Source of the DNA: Leptolyngbya cf. ectocarpi LEGE 11479
GTDB lineage: Bacteria; Cyanobacteriota; Cyanobacteriia; Phormidesmidales; Phormidesmidaceae
Assembly (NCBI RefSeq): GCF_015207065.1
Contig: NZ_JADEXP010000016.1
Location: 1 to 38,900 of the forward strand
Direction of reading: 5' to 3'
DNA: 38,900 nucleotides
Below, piece after piece: positions 1 through 9,519 of the stretch. The first letter of the stretch is position 1, and each line of letters opens with the position of its first letter. The translations under genes were made by a program, and so were the position numbers. The notes below the pieces were generated by a model. That model did no database searches, was not told the DNA's origin, and was given only the letters and a program-made list of their open reading frames with translations.

Positions 1-1
1 T

Positions 2-655
2 GGCGAGGCTTCTCCCGTCTACTTATACAGTGAAAAGGCCGCGCACCGCATTAGACGATATATTCCCAAAACAAGGCTGATCGTTGTTCTTCGTAATCCA
101 GTGGATCGGGCATTTTCCTGCTATACGCACTTGCGCCGCGAGGGGTACGAAACCCTATCCTTTGAAGATGCCCTGCAGGTAGAAGAACAGCGTATCAAAA
201 ATAACTGGGCTCATCTCTGGCACTATCAAGAGGCTGGCTTTTATTCAAAACAGCTCAAACCCTATCTAAATCTATTTGATAGAGAGCAGATAAAAATATT
301 CTTATTTGATGATTTGTGTAAAGACTCACTGTCTTTATCGCAAGAGATTTATGCGTTTCTCGGTGTAGATACCGATTTTGTCCCCGATCTAGAGAAACGT
401 AATGTCTCTGGCATGCCAAAAAGTTTGCTCTTACAAAAGCTGTTGTTTAGGGGGAATTTTCTGCGCGATGCGTTTTTATCGATTTTTCCTAGACGCTTAT
501 ATCGAGATTTTGTCAAACAGATTAAAAAGTGGAACATGGGTGACAAACTATCCCTTGCCCCCTGTACTAGACTACATTTGCAACGTATCTATCGCGATGA
601 CATCCTGGAACTTCAGGGACTGATCCAAAAAGACCTATCCATGTGGCTAAAGTAA
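2..655 (+). CDS. Sulfotransferase, C-terminal part (5' end outside window)
   Basis: The reading frame is open from base 2, so the gene starts before the window. About 217 residues are visible. Near the start the translation reads LIVVLRNPVDRAFSCY, which matches the 3'-phosphate-binding motif (R-N-P-x-D-R-A-x-S-x-Y) of PAPS-dependent sulfotransferases. The 5'-PSB loop that would lie further upstream is missing only because the window is cut. Family knowledge: such enzymes transfer sulfate from PAPS to a hydroxyl of a carbohydrate or other acceptor. The glycosyltransferase genes that follow on the same strand suggest sulfation of an exopolysaccharide; this is inference. A GTG at 101 lies inside the motif and is not a real start. 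Confidence 0.85.
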   Translation, partial: GEASPVYLYSEKAAHRIRRYIPKTRLIVVLRNPVDRAFSCYTHLRREGYETLSFEDALQVEEQRIKNNWAHLWHYQEAGFYSKQLKPYLNLFDREQIKIFLFDDLCKDSLSLSQEIYAFLGVDTDFVPDLEKRNVSGMPKSLLLQKLLFRGNFLRDAFLSIFPRRLYRDFVKQIKKWNMGDKLSLAPCTRLHLQRIYRDDILELQGLIQKDLSMWLK

Positions 656-686
656 CTCTGAAGTAACGTACATGAGAGGCTCGATC

Positions 687-1772
687 ATGCCCCCAACCGT
701 TAGTATTGTCATTAACAACTACAACTATGCAGCCTTTATTTCACAGGCGATTGAGAGTGCCATTGAGCAAACACATCCAGCTATGGAAATAATTGTTGTC
801 GATGATTTTTCTACTGATAGATCTCGACAAATTATAGCTAGCTATGGGTCGTCAGTTATCCCTGTTTTTCATCTAACCAATGGCAAGCAGGGGGCGGCCT
901 TTAACAGTGGTTTTGCTAAAAGCCAAGGCGATATTATTTTATTTTTAGATGCTGATGATTATCTCTATCCCAATGCCGTTGAACAGATTATTCAAGCTTG
1001 GCAGCCAGACCTGGCTAAGGTCCACTATCGTTTAGACGTTGTTGACTCAGACGGTCAATCGCATGATTACTCCTATCCCCAGGGGAGTGCCTTAGACAGG
1101 GGGAATATCCAGCAATCTGTGCTGACTGTCGGCACCTATGTGGGGGTACCCACTAGCGGTAATGCCCTCAGTCGCCAGGTCTTGGCGCAGATCATGCCCA
1201 TTCCACAGGCGTTTAACACCACGTCTGATGACTATCTCTCAGTGCTCGTGCCCCTCTACGGAGACGTTGCCGCCGTAGATACGGCCCTCGGGGCCTATCG
1301 CATCCATACCAGCAATCAATGGGCGATGACAGAAATCACAGGCGAGCGCTTTCATCGATTTATTCGCCACGATTTGCAACGCTGTCAGCTGATTCAGCAC
1401 CAGGGGCATCAGCTAGGCTATGACGTTCCAGACAATCTATACATGCGCTTTTTTGGTCGAGCATGGTCCCGGCTAGCCTCTTTAAAGTTTGAGCCCAAGA
1501 CTCATCCGATTCCAGACGATCGGTCTGTCATCTTGATGTACCAGGGGATTCGTTCACTTTGGCTATACTCCCAACACGGTTGGCAAAAACGAGTGCTCTT
1601 TAGTCTGTGGTTTCTTTGGGTGGGATTAGCCCCTCGCCCCTTAGCAAAACCAGCCATTGTTTGGCTATTTGCCCGTCAATCGCGGCCTAAATGGGTTGGA
1701 AAAATAGTTTCATACTCAAAAACTCTTGTCAAAGCTATGGGTTTTACATCCTTACGAAAACAAACGCTCTAA
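687..1772 (+). CDS. Family 2 glycosyltransferase
   Basis: This is a protein of about 361 residues. It opens with the GT2 (GT-A fold) signature: a VSIVINNYNY strand, IIVVDDFSTD about 35 residues later, and the metal/nucleotide-sugar motif LFLDADDYL near residue 90. It should add one sugar from an NDP-sugar to a lipid-linked or growing polysaccharide at the inner membrane. The C-terminal third is rich in Trp and Leu (around SLWFLWVGLA) and may lie on the membrane. I chose the ATG at 687 because AGAGG lies 7 bases upstream; an in-frame ATG at 672 would add five residues. It follows the sulfotransferase by about 30 bases and is probably co-transcribed with it. The donor and acceptor cannot be read from the sequence. 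Confidence 0.9.
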   Translation: MPPTVSIVINNYNYAAFISQAIESAIEQTHPAMEIIVVDDFSTDRSRQIIASYGSSVIPVFHLTNGKQGAAFNSGFAKSQGDIILFLDADDYLYPNAVEQIIQAWQPDLAKVHYRLDVVDSDGQSHDYSYPQGSALDRGNIQQSVLTVGTYVGVPTSGNALSRQVLAQIMPIPQAFNTTSDDYLSVLVPLYGDVAAVDTALGAYRIHTSNQWAMTEITGERFHRFIRHDLQRCQLIQHQGHQLGYDVPDNLYMRFFGRAWSRLASLKFEPKTHPIPDDRSVILMYQGIRSLWLYSQHGWQKRVLFSLWFLWVGLAPRPLAKPAIVWLFARQSRPKWVGKIVSYSKTLVKAMGFTSLRKQTL

Positions 1773-1877
1773 GGCACTGCTAAGAATTTTCAGGTTCTCT
1801 CTGCCTCACGGCTGCCCCCCTTATTTTCGCTTGTTCTATGGCTCTACCATGTTACCCACTTCATTTTCCCCATTCCT

Positions 1878-3113
1878 ATGTCTTTTCCCTCTACAGATAC
1901 CATTACTACTCAAAGAGTAAAAACGTTACAGCCCGTGCTCTCCACCCAAACAGTGGCAGACTATCCAACAACCAAATCACGTAAACTGCGAGTTTTAATC
2001 GTGGGTCATACCTATATTGTGGGTGTGAACCAGGGTAAGTTAGAGGCCATCGCCAATGCGGGTGCAGAGGTGGGGCTATTGGTTCCCCAGCACTGGCAGG
2101 CTCTACAGTGGAAGAAACGATTTACTGTGGAAACACCCTATCCCCAGATCAAGGTTTACCCAGTTTCCACCTGGTTTGAAGGACAGGCCGGAGCCTATGT
2201 TTACCCCCCGAGTGCTATTGTCAAAACGATTGCTGACTTTCGTCCTGATATTATTCAAATTGAGGAAGAGGTCTTCTCATTAACCGCGTTCGAAGTCTCA
2301 CTGTTAGCATGGCGATTTAAAATTCCAGTGGTTTTGTTTAGTTGGGAAAATATGGATCGACGGCTATCAGCTCCCCGTCGTTGGCTGCGGCAGTTTGTAT
2401 TTAACCGGACTCGCTGTATTATTTCTGGCAACCATGAGGGGGCTGACATTATTAAACAGTGGGGGTATACCAAGCCAGTGGAAATTATGCCTCAGCTAGG
2501 TGTGGATTTGGATTTGTTTTCCCCAAGGCTGCGCCAACATCGGTCTAGAACAGATAGTCTGCGGATTGGATTTGTGGGTCGCATTGCCCACCAAAAGGGA
2601 ATCGATACGCTGATTGAAACTGCATATCTTTTAAAACAGCAGGATCATCGCTTTCATCTACAAATATGTGGTTCTGGGGTGGATGTGGACACATTTCAGA
2701 CGCTGGCTCGGGATTATAATCTTGAGGATCACGTGACCTGGCGAGGTGGTGTCAGCCATGACGAAGTTCCCCAAGAAATTGCTAAGATGGATGTGCTGGT
2801 GCTGCCTTCTCGGACAGTTTCTACTTGGAAAGAGCAGTTTGGCCATGTTCTGATTGAAGCTATGGCTATGGGGATCCCAGTGGTGGGCTCCACCTGTGGT
2901 GAAATCCCCAATGTGATCGGCAAATCCGCTCTTGTTTTTCCAGAAGGGGATGCCCATGCGCTTACCAAGATTTTAGCCCGTTTTATACAGGATCGAGACT
3001 GGTGGCAACAGATGTCACAATATAGTCTCAAACGGATTGACCAGCATTATAGCCATCAGCGTATTGCTGAACGTTCTATAGGCCTTTGGCGCAGTGTTCT
3101 TGAGACTGATTAG
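1878..3113 (+). CDS. Family 4 glycosyltransferase
   Basis: This 411-residue protein has the GT-B layout of GT4 enzymes. An N-terminal acceptor domain starts after a roughly 35-residue polar lead (LRVLIVGHTYIVG). The C-terminal donor domain starts near LRIGFVGRIAHQKGIDTLIE, and the E-x7-E-like donor-site motif is FGHVLIEAMAMGIPVVGS. GT4 enzymes are retaining transferases that use NDP-activated sugars. It is one of four GT4 genes in a row, so it probably adds one residue of the repeat unit of an exopolysaccharide. No clear Shine-Dalgarno precedes the ATG, and the N-terminal lead is poorly conserved-looking, so the start could lie further in. Confidence 0.9.
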   Translation: MSFPSTDTITTQRVKTLQPVLSTQTVADYPTTKSRKLRVLIVGHTYIVGVNQGKLEAIANAGAEVGLLVPQHWQALQWKKRFTVETPYPQIKVYPVSTWFEGQAGAYVYPPSAIVKTIADFRPDIIQIEEEVFSLTAFEVSLLAWRFKIPVVLFSWENMDRRLSAPRRWLRQFVFNRTRCIISGNHEGADIIKQWGYTKPVEIMPQLGVDLDLFSPRLRQHRSRTDSLRIGFVGRIAHQKGIDTLIETAYLLKQQDHRFHLQICGSGVDVDTFQTLARDYNLEDHVTWRGGVSHDEVPQEIAKMDVLVLPSRTVSTWKEQFGHVLIEAMAMGIPVVGSTCGEIPNVIGKSALVFPEGDAHALTKILARFIQDRDWWQQMSQYSLKRIDQHYSHQRIAERSIGLWRSVLETD

Positions 3114-3146
3114 GGCTAAGGGATGTGCAATTAAACAACATACCCA

Positions 3147-3187
3147 CCTTATGTAGGATGTGTTAGGCGATAGCCGTAACGCATCAG
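3147..3187 (+). repeat. Imperfect palindromic repeat unit
   Basis: The intergenic stretch carries GGATGTGTTAGGC followed by GCCGTAACGCATC around 3157-3185. The two halves are imperfect reverse complements around a GATA loop. Elements of this form (GGATGCGTTAGGC...GCCGTAACGCATCC) recur in many bacterial genomes as short dispersed palindromes. I recognise the pattern but cannot show other copies in this window. Confidence 0.4.
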
Positions 3188-3203
3188 TACTTTATCTTTT
3201 ATT

Positions 3204-4322
3204 ATGCGTGTTGCTATAGTCCGCAGAATTCCTAATACGTCTTTTAGTATGGATGTGTATGCCGATGGCCTCATCAGCGGTCTGAGGGCTATACGTCCTG
3301 ACTGGGAGATTGTTGAGCTACAGCCGCAGGTTAGGCATACTAAAAAAAATAAACTGGCCTATAAGCTGGGTAAATATTATCAACAGTATTGGCACTATCC
3401 TCAACAGATAAAAAGTAACTCGGCCGATATTTTTCATATCATCGATCACAGTGATGGTCATTTAGCCCACTGGCTAAAGTCTGCGGCGGCACCGGTAGTG
3501 GTCACATGTCACGATTTGATTAATCTCCTTCAGCCTGCCAATGCCAACCATCAGGCCACTCTACCTATGCTGAGTTCGGCTCTATGGAACTACTCGGTCA
3601 AGGGGTTACGAGAGGCGGAGCATGTGGTAACAGTTTCGGCTCACACGGCCAAAGATGTGAGAAATCTGTTGGATATTCCGTCACAAAACCTAACGGTGGT
3701 GCACAATGCTGTCGAAGCCGTTTTTCATAGATTATCGACTCGTACGGTTGAGCCCATCTTTGAGCAGTATAAAATCCCACATGATTGTTTTTGCTTACTT
3801 AACGTGGGCTCCAGCCAGCCTCGAAAAAATATAACAGCTTTGCTGGAAGTATTAGCTAAACTCATCAATCATGTCTCAGGTCAACCGATACACCTGATTA
3901 AAGCCGGCGCTGATTTCACCGATGAACAACGGGCCATAATCCAACGCCATGGCTTAGACAGGCATATCACCCAGATTGAAAATCCAGATAAAGCTACTTT
4001 AGTAAAGCTTTATAATGCGGCTGATGTGTTAGTGGCTCCGTCTCTCTATGAAGGGTTTGGTATCACTATTCTAGAAGCGATGGCCTGTGGTACTCCTACC
4101 ATTACCTCTAACGTTTCATCACTGCCAGAGATTTCAGGAGATGCGGCTATATTGGTTGATCCCAGTGATGTGGATGCGATCTCATCCGCCATCCTGTCGC
4201 TCAAAGCCTCACCGCTGCTGCAACAGGAGCTAATACAAAAGGGGCTAGAGCATGTAAAAGCATTTACCTGGCAAAAAAGTGCCGAGAAAGTTATCCAGGT
4301 CTACGAGCAACTGAAGAGATAA
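3204..4322 (+). CDS. Family 4 glycosyltransferase
   Basis: This is a 372-residue GT4 (GT-B) enzyme. The N-terminal Rossmann half begins MRVAIVRRIPNTSFSMDVYA. The donor half has LLNVGSSQPRKNITALLEVL and the donor-binding motif EGFGITILEAMACGTPTITS, with the following SSLPEISGDAAILVDP typical of mannosyl- and glucosyl-transferases of the WbaZ/RfaB type. Specificity cannot be assigned. It is separated from the preceding GT4 gene by 90 bases that contain a small palindromic repeat, and from the next by 195 bases with no obvious coding sequence, so it may have its own promoter. Confidence 0.9.
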   Translation: MRVAIVRRIPNTSFSMDVYADGLISGLRAIRPDWEIVELQPQVRHTKKNKLAYKLGKYYQQYWHYPQQIKSNSADIFHIIDHSDGHLAHWLKSAAAPVVVTCHDLINLLQPANANHQATLPMLSSALWNYSVKGLREAEHVVTVSAHTAKDVRNLLDIPSQNLTVVHNAVEAVFHRLSTRTVEPIFEQYKIPHDCFCLLNVGSSQPRKNITALLEVLAKLINHVSGQPIHLIKAGADFTDEQRAIIQRHGLDRHITQIENPDKATLVKLYNAADVLVAPSLYEGFGITILEAMACGTPTITSNVSSLPEISGDAAILVDPSDVDAISSAILSLKASPLLQQELIQKGLEHVKAFTWQKSAEKVIQVYEQLKR

Positions 4323-4517
4323 GCAGCAATCGTAAATAAGCTACTATAGAAAAAGCTTCTCCGGATATTCATCTAAATTTTAGAAGAGTATACTAGGCCA
4401 GTTAGAAGCAAATTTCGTTAAACGCAGCACACTCTGGGCAACTCTGCTTCTTATATCGACAACGCCATAGTCTTGATTTAAGCCAAACAATCAAAAACGC
4501 AGATTTTTAGCAACTGC

Positions 4518-5744
4518 ATGAAATCTCTAAAGGTTTTAGTCTCTGCCTATGCCTGTAAACCCGACATGGGTTCAGAACCAGGGGTAGGATGGCATATCGT
4601 CCAAGAATTAGCGAAGCACCACCAGGTGTGGGTCCTTACCCGTGAGGAAAACCGTGGGGCCATCGAACAATTTTGCGCGCAAAACGCCACGAAAAATCTA
4701 ACATTTGTCTACTGTGATCCACCGGGACCCGCCAAGTATTTAAAGCACGCCCAGGTCCCCCACTATTATTTTTGGCAGTTGGGTGCCTATGCCATTGCCA
4801 AACGCTTACACCAGCAGCTAACGTTTGACATCGCCCACCATGTTACCTATGTTCGCTACTCCACCCCTAGTTTTTTAACCCTGCTCCCCATTCCCTTTAT
4901 CTGGGGTCCCGTTGGGGGTGGCGAGTCCACCCCCTCAGGATTTTGGCAAGACTTTAGTATTCGGGCAAAGGTCTATGAGTTTTTGCGGACCGCCACCCAT
5001 CGAGTCGGTGAAATCGATCCATTTGCTAAAGTAACCGCCCGAAGAAGTGCCCTCGCCAGAGCCACAACCCAAGAGACAGCCCAACGTCTGCAGCTTATGG
5101 GGGCTAGCAATATCCAAACTTGTTCTGCTTTGGGTCTGTCCCAGTCAGAACTGTCAATGTTAGGGCAGTTTTCAGCCCCAAGAACCAATACCATACGCTT
5201 TATTAGCATTGCTAGACTGCTCCACTGGAAAGGGCTACACCTAAGCCTGCGGGCCTTTGCCCAAGCTAATTTGAATAACGATGTTGAGTATTGGATTTTA
5301 GGCGATGGACCTGAGCGTGAGGCCCTAACAACCCTGGCCCATCAGTTGAAAATCGGCAGCCGTGTTAAATTCCTGGGGGCGCTGCCCCGTGACGAAACCC
5401 TGCAGCAGCTGGACAATTGTTATGCATTAATTCACCCCAGTCTGCATGATTCTGGCGGTCTGGTCTGTTTAGAAGCCATGGCGGCAGGGCGGCCTGTCAT
5501 TTGTCTGGATACCGGTGGCCCCGCCACCCAGGTAACCGATAAAACCGGCATTAAAGTTCCAGTCAAGGATCCCCAACAGGCCATAGCCGACCTGGCGGAG
5601 GCCATAGCCACCCTGGCTAACAATCCAAATTTGTGTGTTCGTATGAGTCAAGCTGGACAACAGCATGTTAAACGTCATTTCTCTTGGGAGACCAAGGGAA
5701 AACAGCTGGCTCAGCTCTATGTAGACCTTGCTTCACAGTCGTAA
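4518..5744 (+). CDS. Family 4 glycosyltransferase
   Basis: This 408-residue GT-B enzyme begins MKSLKVLVSAYACKPDMGSE, followed by PGVGWHIVQELAKHH. This start is typical of the GT4 group in which a Gly-rich acceptor loop follows the first strand. The donor half contains FISIARLLHWKGLHLSLRAF, WILGDGPEREAL and the E-x7-E region SGGLVCLEAMAAGRPVICLD. It should transfer a sugar from an NDP-sugar on the cytoplasmic face during polysaccharide repeat-unit assembly. The next glycosyltransferase follows after about 20 bases, so these two are almost certainly co-transcribed. The sugar is unknown. Confidence 0.9.
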   Translation: MKSLKVLVSAYACKPDMGSEPGVGWHIVQELAKHHQVWVLTREENRGAIEQFCAQNATKNLTFVYCDPPGPAKYLKHAQVPHYYFWQLGAYAIAKRLHQQLTFDIAHHVTYVRYSTPSFLTLLPIPFIWGPVGGGESTPSGFWQDFSIRAKVYEFLRTATHRVGEIDPFAKVTARRSALARATTQETAQRLQLMGASNIQTCSALGLSQSELSMLGQFSAPRTNTIRFISIARLLHWKGLHLSLRAFAQANLNNDVEYWILGDGPEREALTTLAHQLKIGSRVKFLGALPRDETLQQLDNCYALIHPSLHDSGGLVCLEAMAAGRPVICLDTGGPATQVTDKTGIKVPVKDPQQAIADLAEAIATLANNPNLCVRMSQAGQQHVKRHFSWETKGKQLAQLYVDLASQS

Positions 5745-5765
5745 GTATGTCCGGAAAGTTTGCTA

Positions 5766-6977
5766 ATGCGCATTTTAAGTATCCATAATGCTTACCAGAT
5801 TCGCGGCGGGGAAGACGTTTCTACAGCCGCAGAACAGACATTGCTGAGACAGTATGGCAACACCGTTGATGTGTATGAAGAAAACAACGATAGCATCAGT
5901 GAATTGGGTAAAGCCCAGCTAGCGATGCGCACCCTGTGGTCGCAGCCATCCTATGAGGCTGTGAGAGAAAAGCTACAGACCCATCGGTATGATGTGGTCC
6001 ATGTGCAAAACTTTTTTCCGCTAATCTCTCCCTCTGTCTACTATGCAGCCAGAGCCGAAAAAGTACCGGTTGTTCAAACATTGCGAAACTATCGGCTACT
6101 CTGTCCCAATGCCCTATTTTTTAGGGAGGGTAAAGTCTGTGAAGACTGCTTGGGTAAGGCCATTCCCTATCCAGGCGTTATTCATGGCTGTTACCGAGAG
6201 GACCGCAAAGCTAGTGTCGCTGTTGCCTCCATGGTTACGGGCCATCGGTTTATGAAAACCTGGGACAAAATGGTGGACCAATATGTCACCTTGACCCAAT
6301 TTGCTCGGAACAAAATGATTGAAGGAGGACTGCCAGCCGACAAGATTGTCGTTAAACCCAACTTTGTGGCCCCAGAACCTCAGGTAGGCCACGGTAAGGG
6401 TGGCTATGCCCTCTATGTAGGCCGTCTCTCTGTTGAAAAAGGGTTAGATACCTTACTCGAAGCGTGGCAACAGCTCAAGTCGCCGATGCCGCTCAAAATT
6501 GTTGGGGATGGGCCATTGTCTCCCCTGGTGACGGCAGCCGCTCAACAACAGCCCTGCATTGAATGGTTAGGCCGTCGCCCCATGGCTGAAGTCCATGCAC
6601 TCATGGGCGAGGCTGAGTTTCTTATCTTTCCGTCTAAGTGGTACGAGACCTTTGGCCGGGTGGCGGTGGAAGCGTTTGCCACCGGCACGCCCGTGATTGC
6701 GGCCAATATTGGTGCGATCGCAGAAATTGTCAAACCCGGCTATACCGGTCTGCACTTTACCCCAGGCGATCCCCAGGATTTGGCCCGCCAGGTGACCCAT
6801 CTGCTCGCCCATCCTGACCAGCAGGCCCGTATGCGCCGCAATGCCCGCACGGAGTTTGAGGCTAAGTATACGGCCAACGCTAACTATGCCCAGCTGATGG
6901 CGGTTTACTTTAGGGTATTACGAGCCTCCAGCTTTCACCAAAATTCGACGGCCCTGTCCTCAGCCTTGCCCACATAA
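5766..6977 (+). CDS. Family 4 glycosyltransferase
   Basis: This is a 403-residue GT4 enzyme. The N-terminus MRILSIHNAYQIRGGEDVST has the Gly-Gly-Glu loop seen in many capsule and EPS GT4 proteins. A Cys cluster (LLCPNALFFREGKVCEDCLG) follows near residue 120. The donor half has ALYVGRLSVEKGLDTLLEAW and WYETFGRVAVEAFATGTPVI. I chose the ATG at 5766; the TTG six bases upstream gives only two more residues. The Cys pair is common in this subfamily and its role is not known to me. It ends 30 bases before the polymerase-like gene in the same transcription unit. Confidence 0.9.
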   Translation: MRILSIHNAYQIRGGEDVSTAAEQTLLRQYGNTVDVYEENNDSISELGKAQLAMRTLWSQPSYEAVREKLQTHRYDVVHVQNFFPLISPSVYYAARAEKVPVVQTLRNYRLLCPNALFFREGKVCEDCLGKAIPYPGVIHGCYREDRKASVAVASMVTGHRFMKTWDKMVDQYVTLTQFARNKMIEGGLPADKIVVKPNFVAPEPQVGHGKGGYALYVGRLSVEKGLDTLLEAWQQLKSPMPLKIVGDGPLSPLVTAAAQQQPCIEWLGRRPMAEVHALMGEAEFLIFPSKWYETFGRVAVEAFATGTPVIAANIGAIAEIVKPGYTGLHFTPGDPQDLARQVTHLLAHPDQQARMRRNARTEFEAKYTANANYAQLMAVYFRVLRASSFHQNSTALSSALPT

Positions 6978-7007
6978 CGCCTGTCCTGTAACGTCCTACC
7001 CGTCCCC

Positions 7008-8369
7008 ATGCTTCAGACTAACTATGTGCCTCAAACCCAGGTCTCCAAGGGGTTTGTTGCCGGCTCTAGTCTACTCTTGTTTACCTTTGCTATCGCCTTT
7101 TTTCCAAGAATTTTGGAGGCGATGGGAGCCCCTGCGCCGATTAATTTTCTTCATTTTATTCTCTTACCCCTGGTGTGCGGCATCATTGTTTTGACCAGTC
7201 GTCGACAGGACCGACGGCAGCTGGCCATGATTAAAGCCTTTATGATCGGGCTGCTGTTTTTATTTGCGATCGCAACCGCCAGTGCCCTGCTCAACAACGC
7301 CGGACTGATCAACGTCTTTCTCGGCTTGATGATCATCTCTGAGCCCTTTATTTTTCTCGTCGCTCTTCTCTCAATTCCATTTACCCGAGAGGCCCTAGAG
7401 CGTTTTAGAAAATGGATTTTAGGCTTTGGTGCCACTCATCTGACTCTAGCCTTAGGGCAAAAAGTCGGCCTGATGACAGGTCTGCTCAGACACGAACGCA
7501 TGACCATAGAAGATAACGTCCAGGGGGTTTTCTATCTCTCATCCGGTGGCCACGTTGTCGGTGCCAGCGCCTCTCTAGTGTTTGGGCTGTACTACTATTT
7601 TAATGCCAAAGCAGTCCCCCTATGGGTGCGGATCTCGGTGATGGTTGCCGTTATCGCTCAAATTTTATTTGCCGATGCTAAACAGGTCATCTTAGTGGCC
7701 CTAGTATCCTGGGTTTTGTTGATTTTGAGCAAAATCACCGACCTAAAAGTGGCGCTGCAATATATTATCGCCGCTATTTTACTCGGCTATGCATTTTACT
7801 GGTGCGTTTACAATGTCGATGCCTTTAGCGCCTATCAAACCTGGATTCGCCCCCATATCTATGGTCCCAACGGCGACGCGACGCTCCTAAAAATGGCTCC
7901 CCTGCGAATTATCCCCAGGTACTATGACTCGATCTTAAATAGCCTGCTGGGTCTGGGTCCCGGACACACCGTTGGCCGGATCGGCGGCTGGATGATCAAA
8001 GACTACTCGGATCTGGTAGGACCGCTAGGAGCAACCATTCACCCAGCCAGCGCAGCCGTCTGGAAAAGCTGGGAAGGCCACTACCTGGACTCCAGTTTTT
8101 TTGCCCCCCTATGGGGATGGGCCGGCATCTGGGGAGATCTCGGTTTATTGGGCTTAGCCAGCTATATCTCCCTATGGGCAATCACCTGGACCAAAGTCTG
8201 TAAAGATGACCTGTCTTATTTTTTAGTATTCAACATTTTAGTCAACGGGTTTATCTTTACCCTGATGGAAGAACCGGGCTTTACCTTAACCAGCGTTGCC
8301 CTAATTGGTCTACGCTGGCATGACTTTCGACTACAAGCTAAAGCGCGCCGCCTCCGTGGTGGCCTATAA
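7008..8369 (+). CDS. O-antigen polymerase/ligase-like membrane protein
   Basis: This 453-residue protein is highly hydrophobic, with roughly ten predicted membrane segments (for example FVAGSSLLLFTFAIAFFPRI, FMIGLLFLFAIATASALL and VALVSWVLLILS). A large periplasmic loop lies between about residues 270 and 375. This is the shape of Wzy polymerases and WaaL-type ligases, which join lipid-linked repeat units outside the inner membrane. Sequence conservation in these families is too low to separate polymerase from ligase by eye. Its position at the end of a run of glycosyltransferases favours a repeat-unit polymerase. The next gene starts 2 bases after its stop, implying translational coupling. 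Confidence 0.75.
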   Translation: MLQTNYVPQTQVSKGFVAGSSLLLFTFAIAFFPRILEAMGAPAPINFLHFILLPLVCGIIVLTSRRQDRRQLAMIKAFMIGLLFLFAIATASALLNNAGLINVFLGLMIISEPFIFLVALLSIPFTREALERFRKWILGFGATHLTLALGQKVGLMTGLLRHERMTIEDNVQGVFYLSSGGHVVGASASLVFGLYYYFNAKAVPLWVRISVMVAVIAQILFADAKQVILVALVSWVLLILSKITDLKVALQYIIAAILLGYAFYWCVYNVDAFSAYQTWIRPHIYGPNGDATLLKMAPLRIIPRYYDSILNSLLGLGPGHTVGRIGGWMIKDYSDLVGPLGATIHPASAAVWKSWEGHYLDSSFFAPLWGWAGIWGDLGLLGLASYISLWAITWTKVCKDDLSYFLVFNILVNGFIFTLMEEPGFTLTSVALIGLRWHDFRLQAKARRLRGGL

Positions 8370-8371
8370 AA

Positions 8372-9484
8372 ATGCCATCTAAAACCATAACCAAAACAAC
8401 TATAAAAGAGAACGATATTCAACTTTTACTATCCTGTCTTTCTCCCGTTAAAAACCCTCAAACCATTCAACAAATAAAAACGTTATCGCAGGGTGACACT
8501 GACTGGGCTACGTTAATTCAACTGGCTAAAAAACATAAAGTAGGTCCGCTCTTTTATAACCAACTGAGTAATCTCGCTATCGAGACCGTACCAACGTCAT
8601 TACAGGACGCATTTCGTCAATATAGTCAAACCATGGCTGGGCGAAATTTGTTTGTAACCTTCGAATTAACCCGACTGTTATTGTTAATGGCCGAGAATGG
8701 CATTGACACACTGCCCTATAAAGGCCCCGTCCTGGCACAGACAATTTACAAAACCCTGAGTCTACGGGTGTTTAGCGATCTTGATATCGTCATTCAACCG
8801 CAGGATATATATGCAGTTGAACAACTGCTCATAGCAGAAGGCTATCGCCCCTACTACGGTAAGAAATCTAGGACAGAACTAGCCGCCCACATGAAATCGG
8901 CAGCGGAGCACACCTACGATTTTTATCATGACAGCAAACAAGTTTTTATCGAAGTACACTGGAGATTTTGGCCCAAAACATTCTCCTCAGTCAATCCTAG
9001 CCATATCTGGTACCGTCGTCAGACCGCTACAGTCGCTGGCAAGACCGTTTCTACCCTGATGATAGAAGATTACCTCATTATCCTTTGCATGCACGGCTCC
9101 AGGCATGTGTGGCAGCGACTATCATGGCTCTGTGATATTGCTATTCTGCTCCACAACTATCCAGATCTAGACTGGCAGCAGGTGATGGAACAAGCCCATG
9201 GGTGGGGTGTTCATCGCATGCTTTGTTTAGGGCTGTATCTAGCCCACACCTGGCTCAATGCACCTCTACCGGAATCTATCATTCAACAGCTAGCAGAGCC
9301 AACGCTGCCAGCTCTGGCTGCTCAGGTAGAATATCAGGCATTTCAAGCGGGGCAACATCCTAAAACCTTTTTGGCAACCACTCAATATCAGCTTCAGGTG
9401 AGAGAACGCTGGCAGGATAAAGGGGCGTATATGCTATCTTTTATCCGATGGCTACTAAAAGGCTGTCCCAGCACGGCAGACTAG
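8372..9484 (+). CDS. Nucleotidyltransferase family protein (NTP_transf_5 type)
   Basis: This 370-residue protein has the hallmarks of the uncharacterised nucleotidyltransferase family PF14907: LPYKGPVLAQ, then about 15 residues later LRVFSDLDIVI. The D-L-D is the two-aspartate metal site of the Pol-beta superfamily. Further conserved-looking blocks are FIEVHWRFWP and LMIEDYLIILCMHGSRHVW. Family knowledge: members occur in exopolysaccharide loci and also in some lasso-peptide clusters of Firmicutes, where a nucleotidyltransferase modifies the peptide. Here the gene is coupled to the polymerase gene on the + strand and faces the peptide-export ABC gene tail to tail, 35 bases away. Either assignment is possible. 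The substrate is unknown. Confidence 0.75.
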   Translation: MPSKTITKTTIKENDIQLLLSCLSPVKNPQTIQQIKTLSQGDTDWATLIQLAKKHKVGPLFYNQLSNLAIETVPTSLQDAFRQYSQTMAGRNLFVTFELTRLLLLMAENGIDTLPYKGPVLAQTIYKTLSLRVFSDLDIVIQPQDIYAVEQLLIAEGYRPYYGKKSRTELAAHMKSAAEHTYDFYHDSKQVFIEVHWRFWPKTFSSVNPSHIWYRRQTATVAGKTVSTLMIEDYLIILCMHGSRHVWQRLSWLCDIAILLHNYPDLDWQQVMEQAHGWGVHRMLCLGLYLAHTWLNAPLPESIIQQLAEPTLPALAAQVEYQAFQAGQHPKTFLATTQYQLQVRERWQDKGAYMLSFIRWLLKGCPSTAD

Positions 9485-9519
9485 AACAGCTTGTTGGCAT
9501 GATGGTTGTATCTTGAGTT

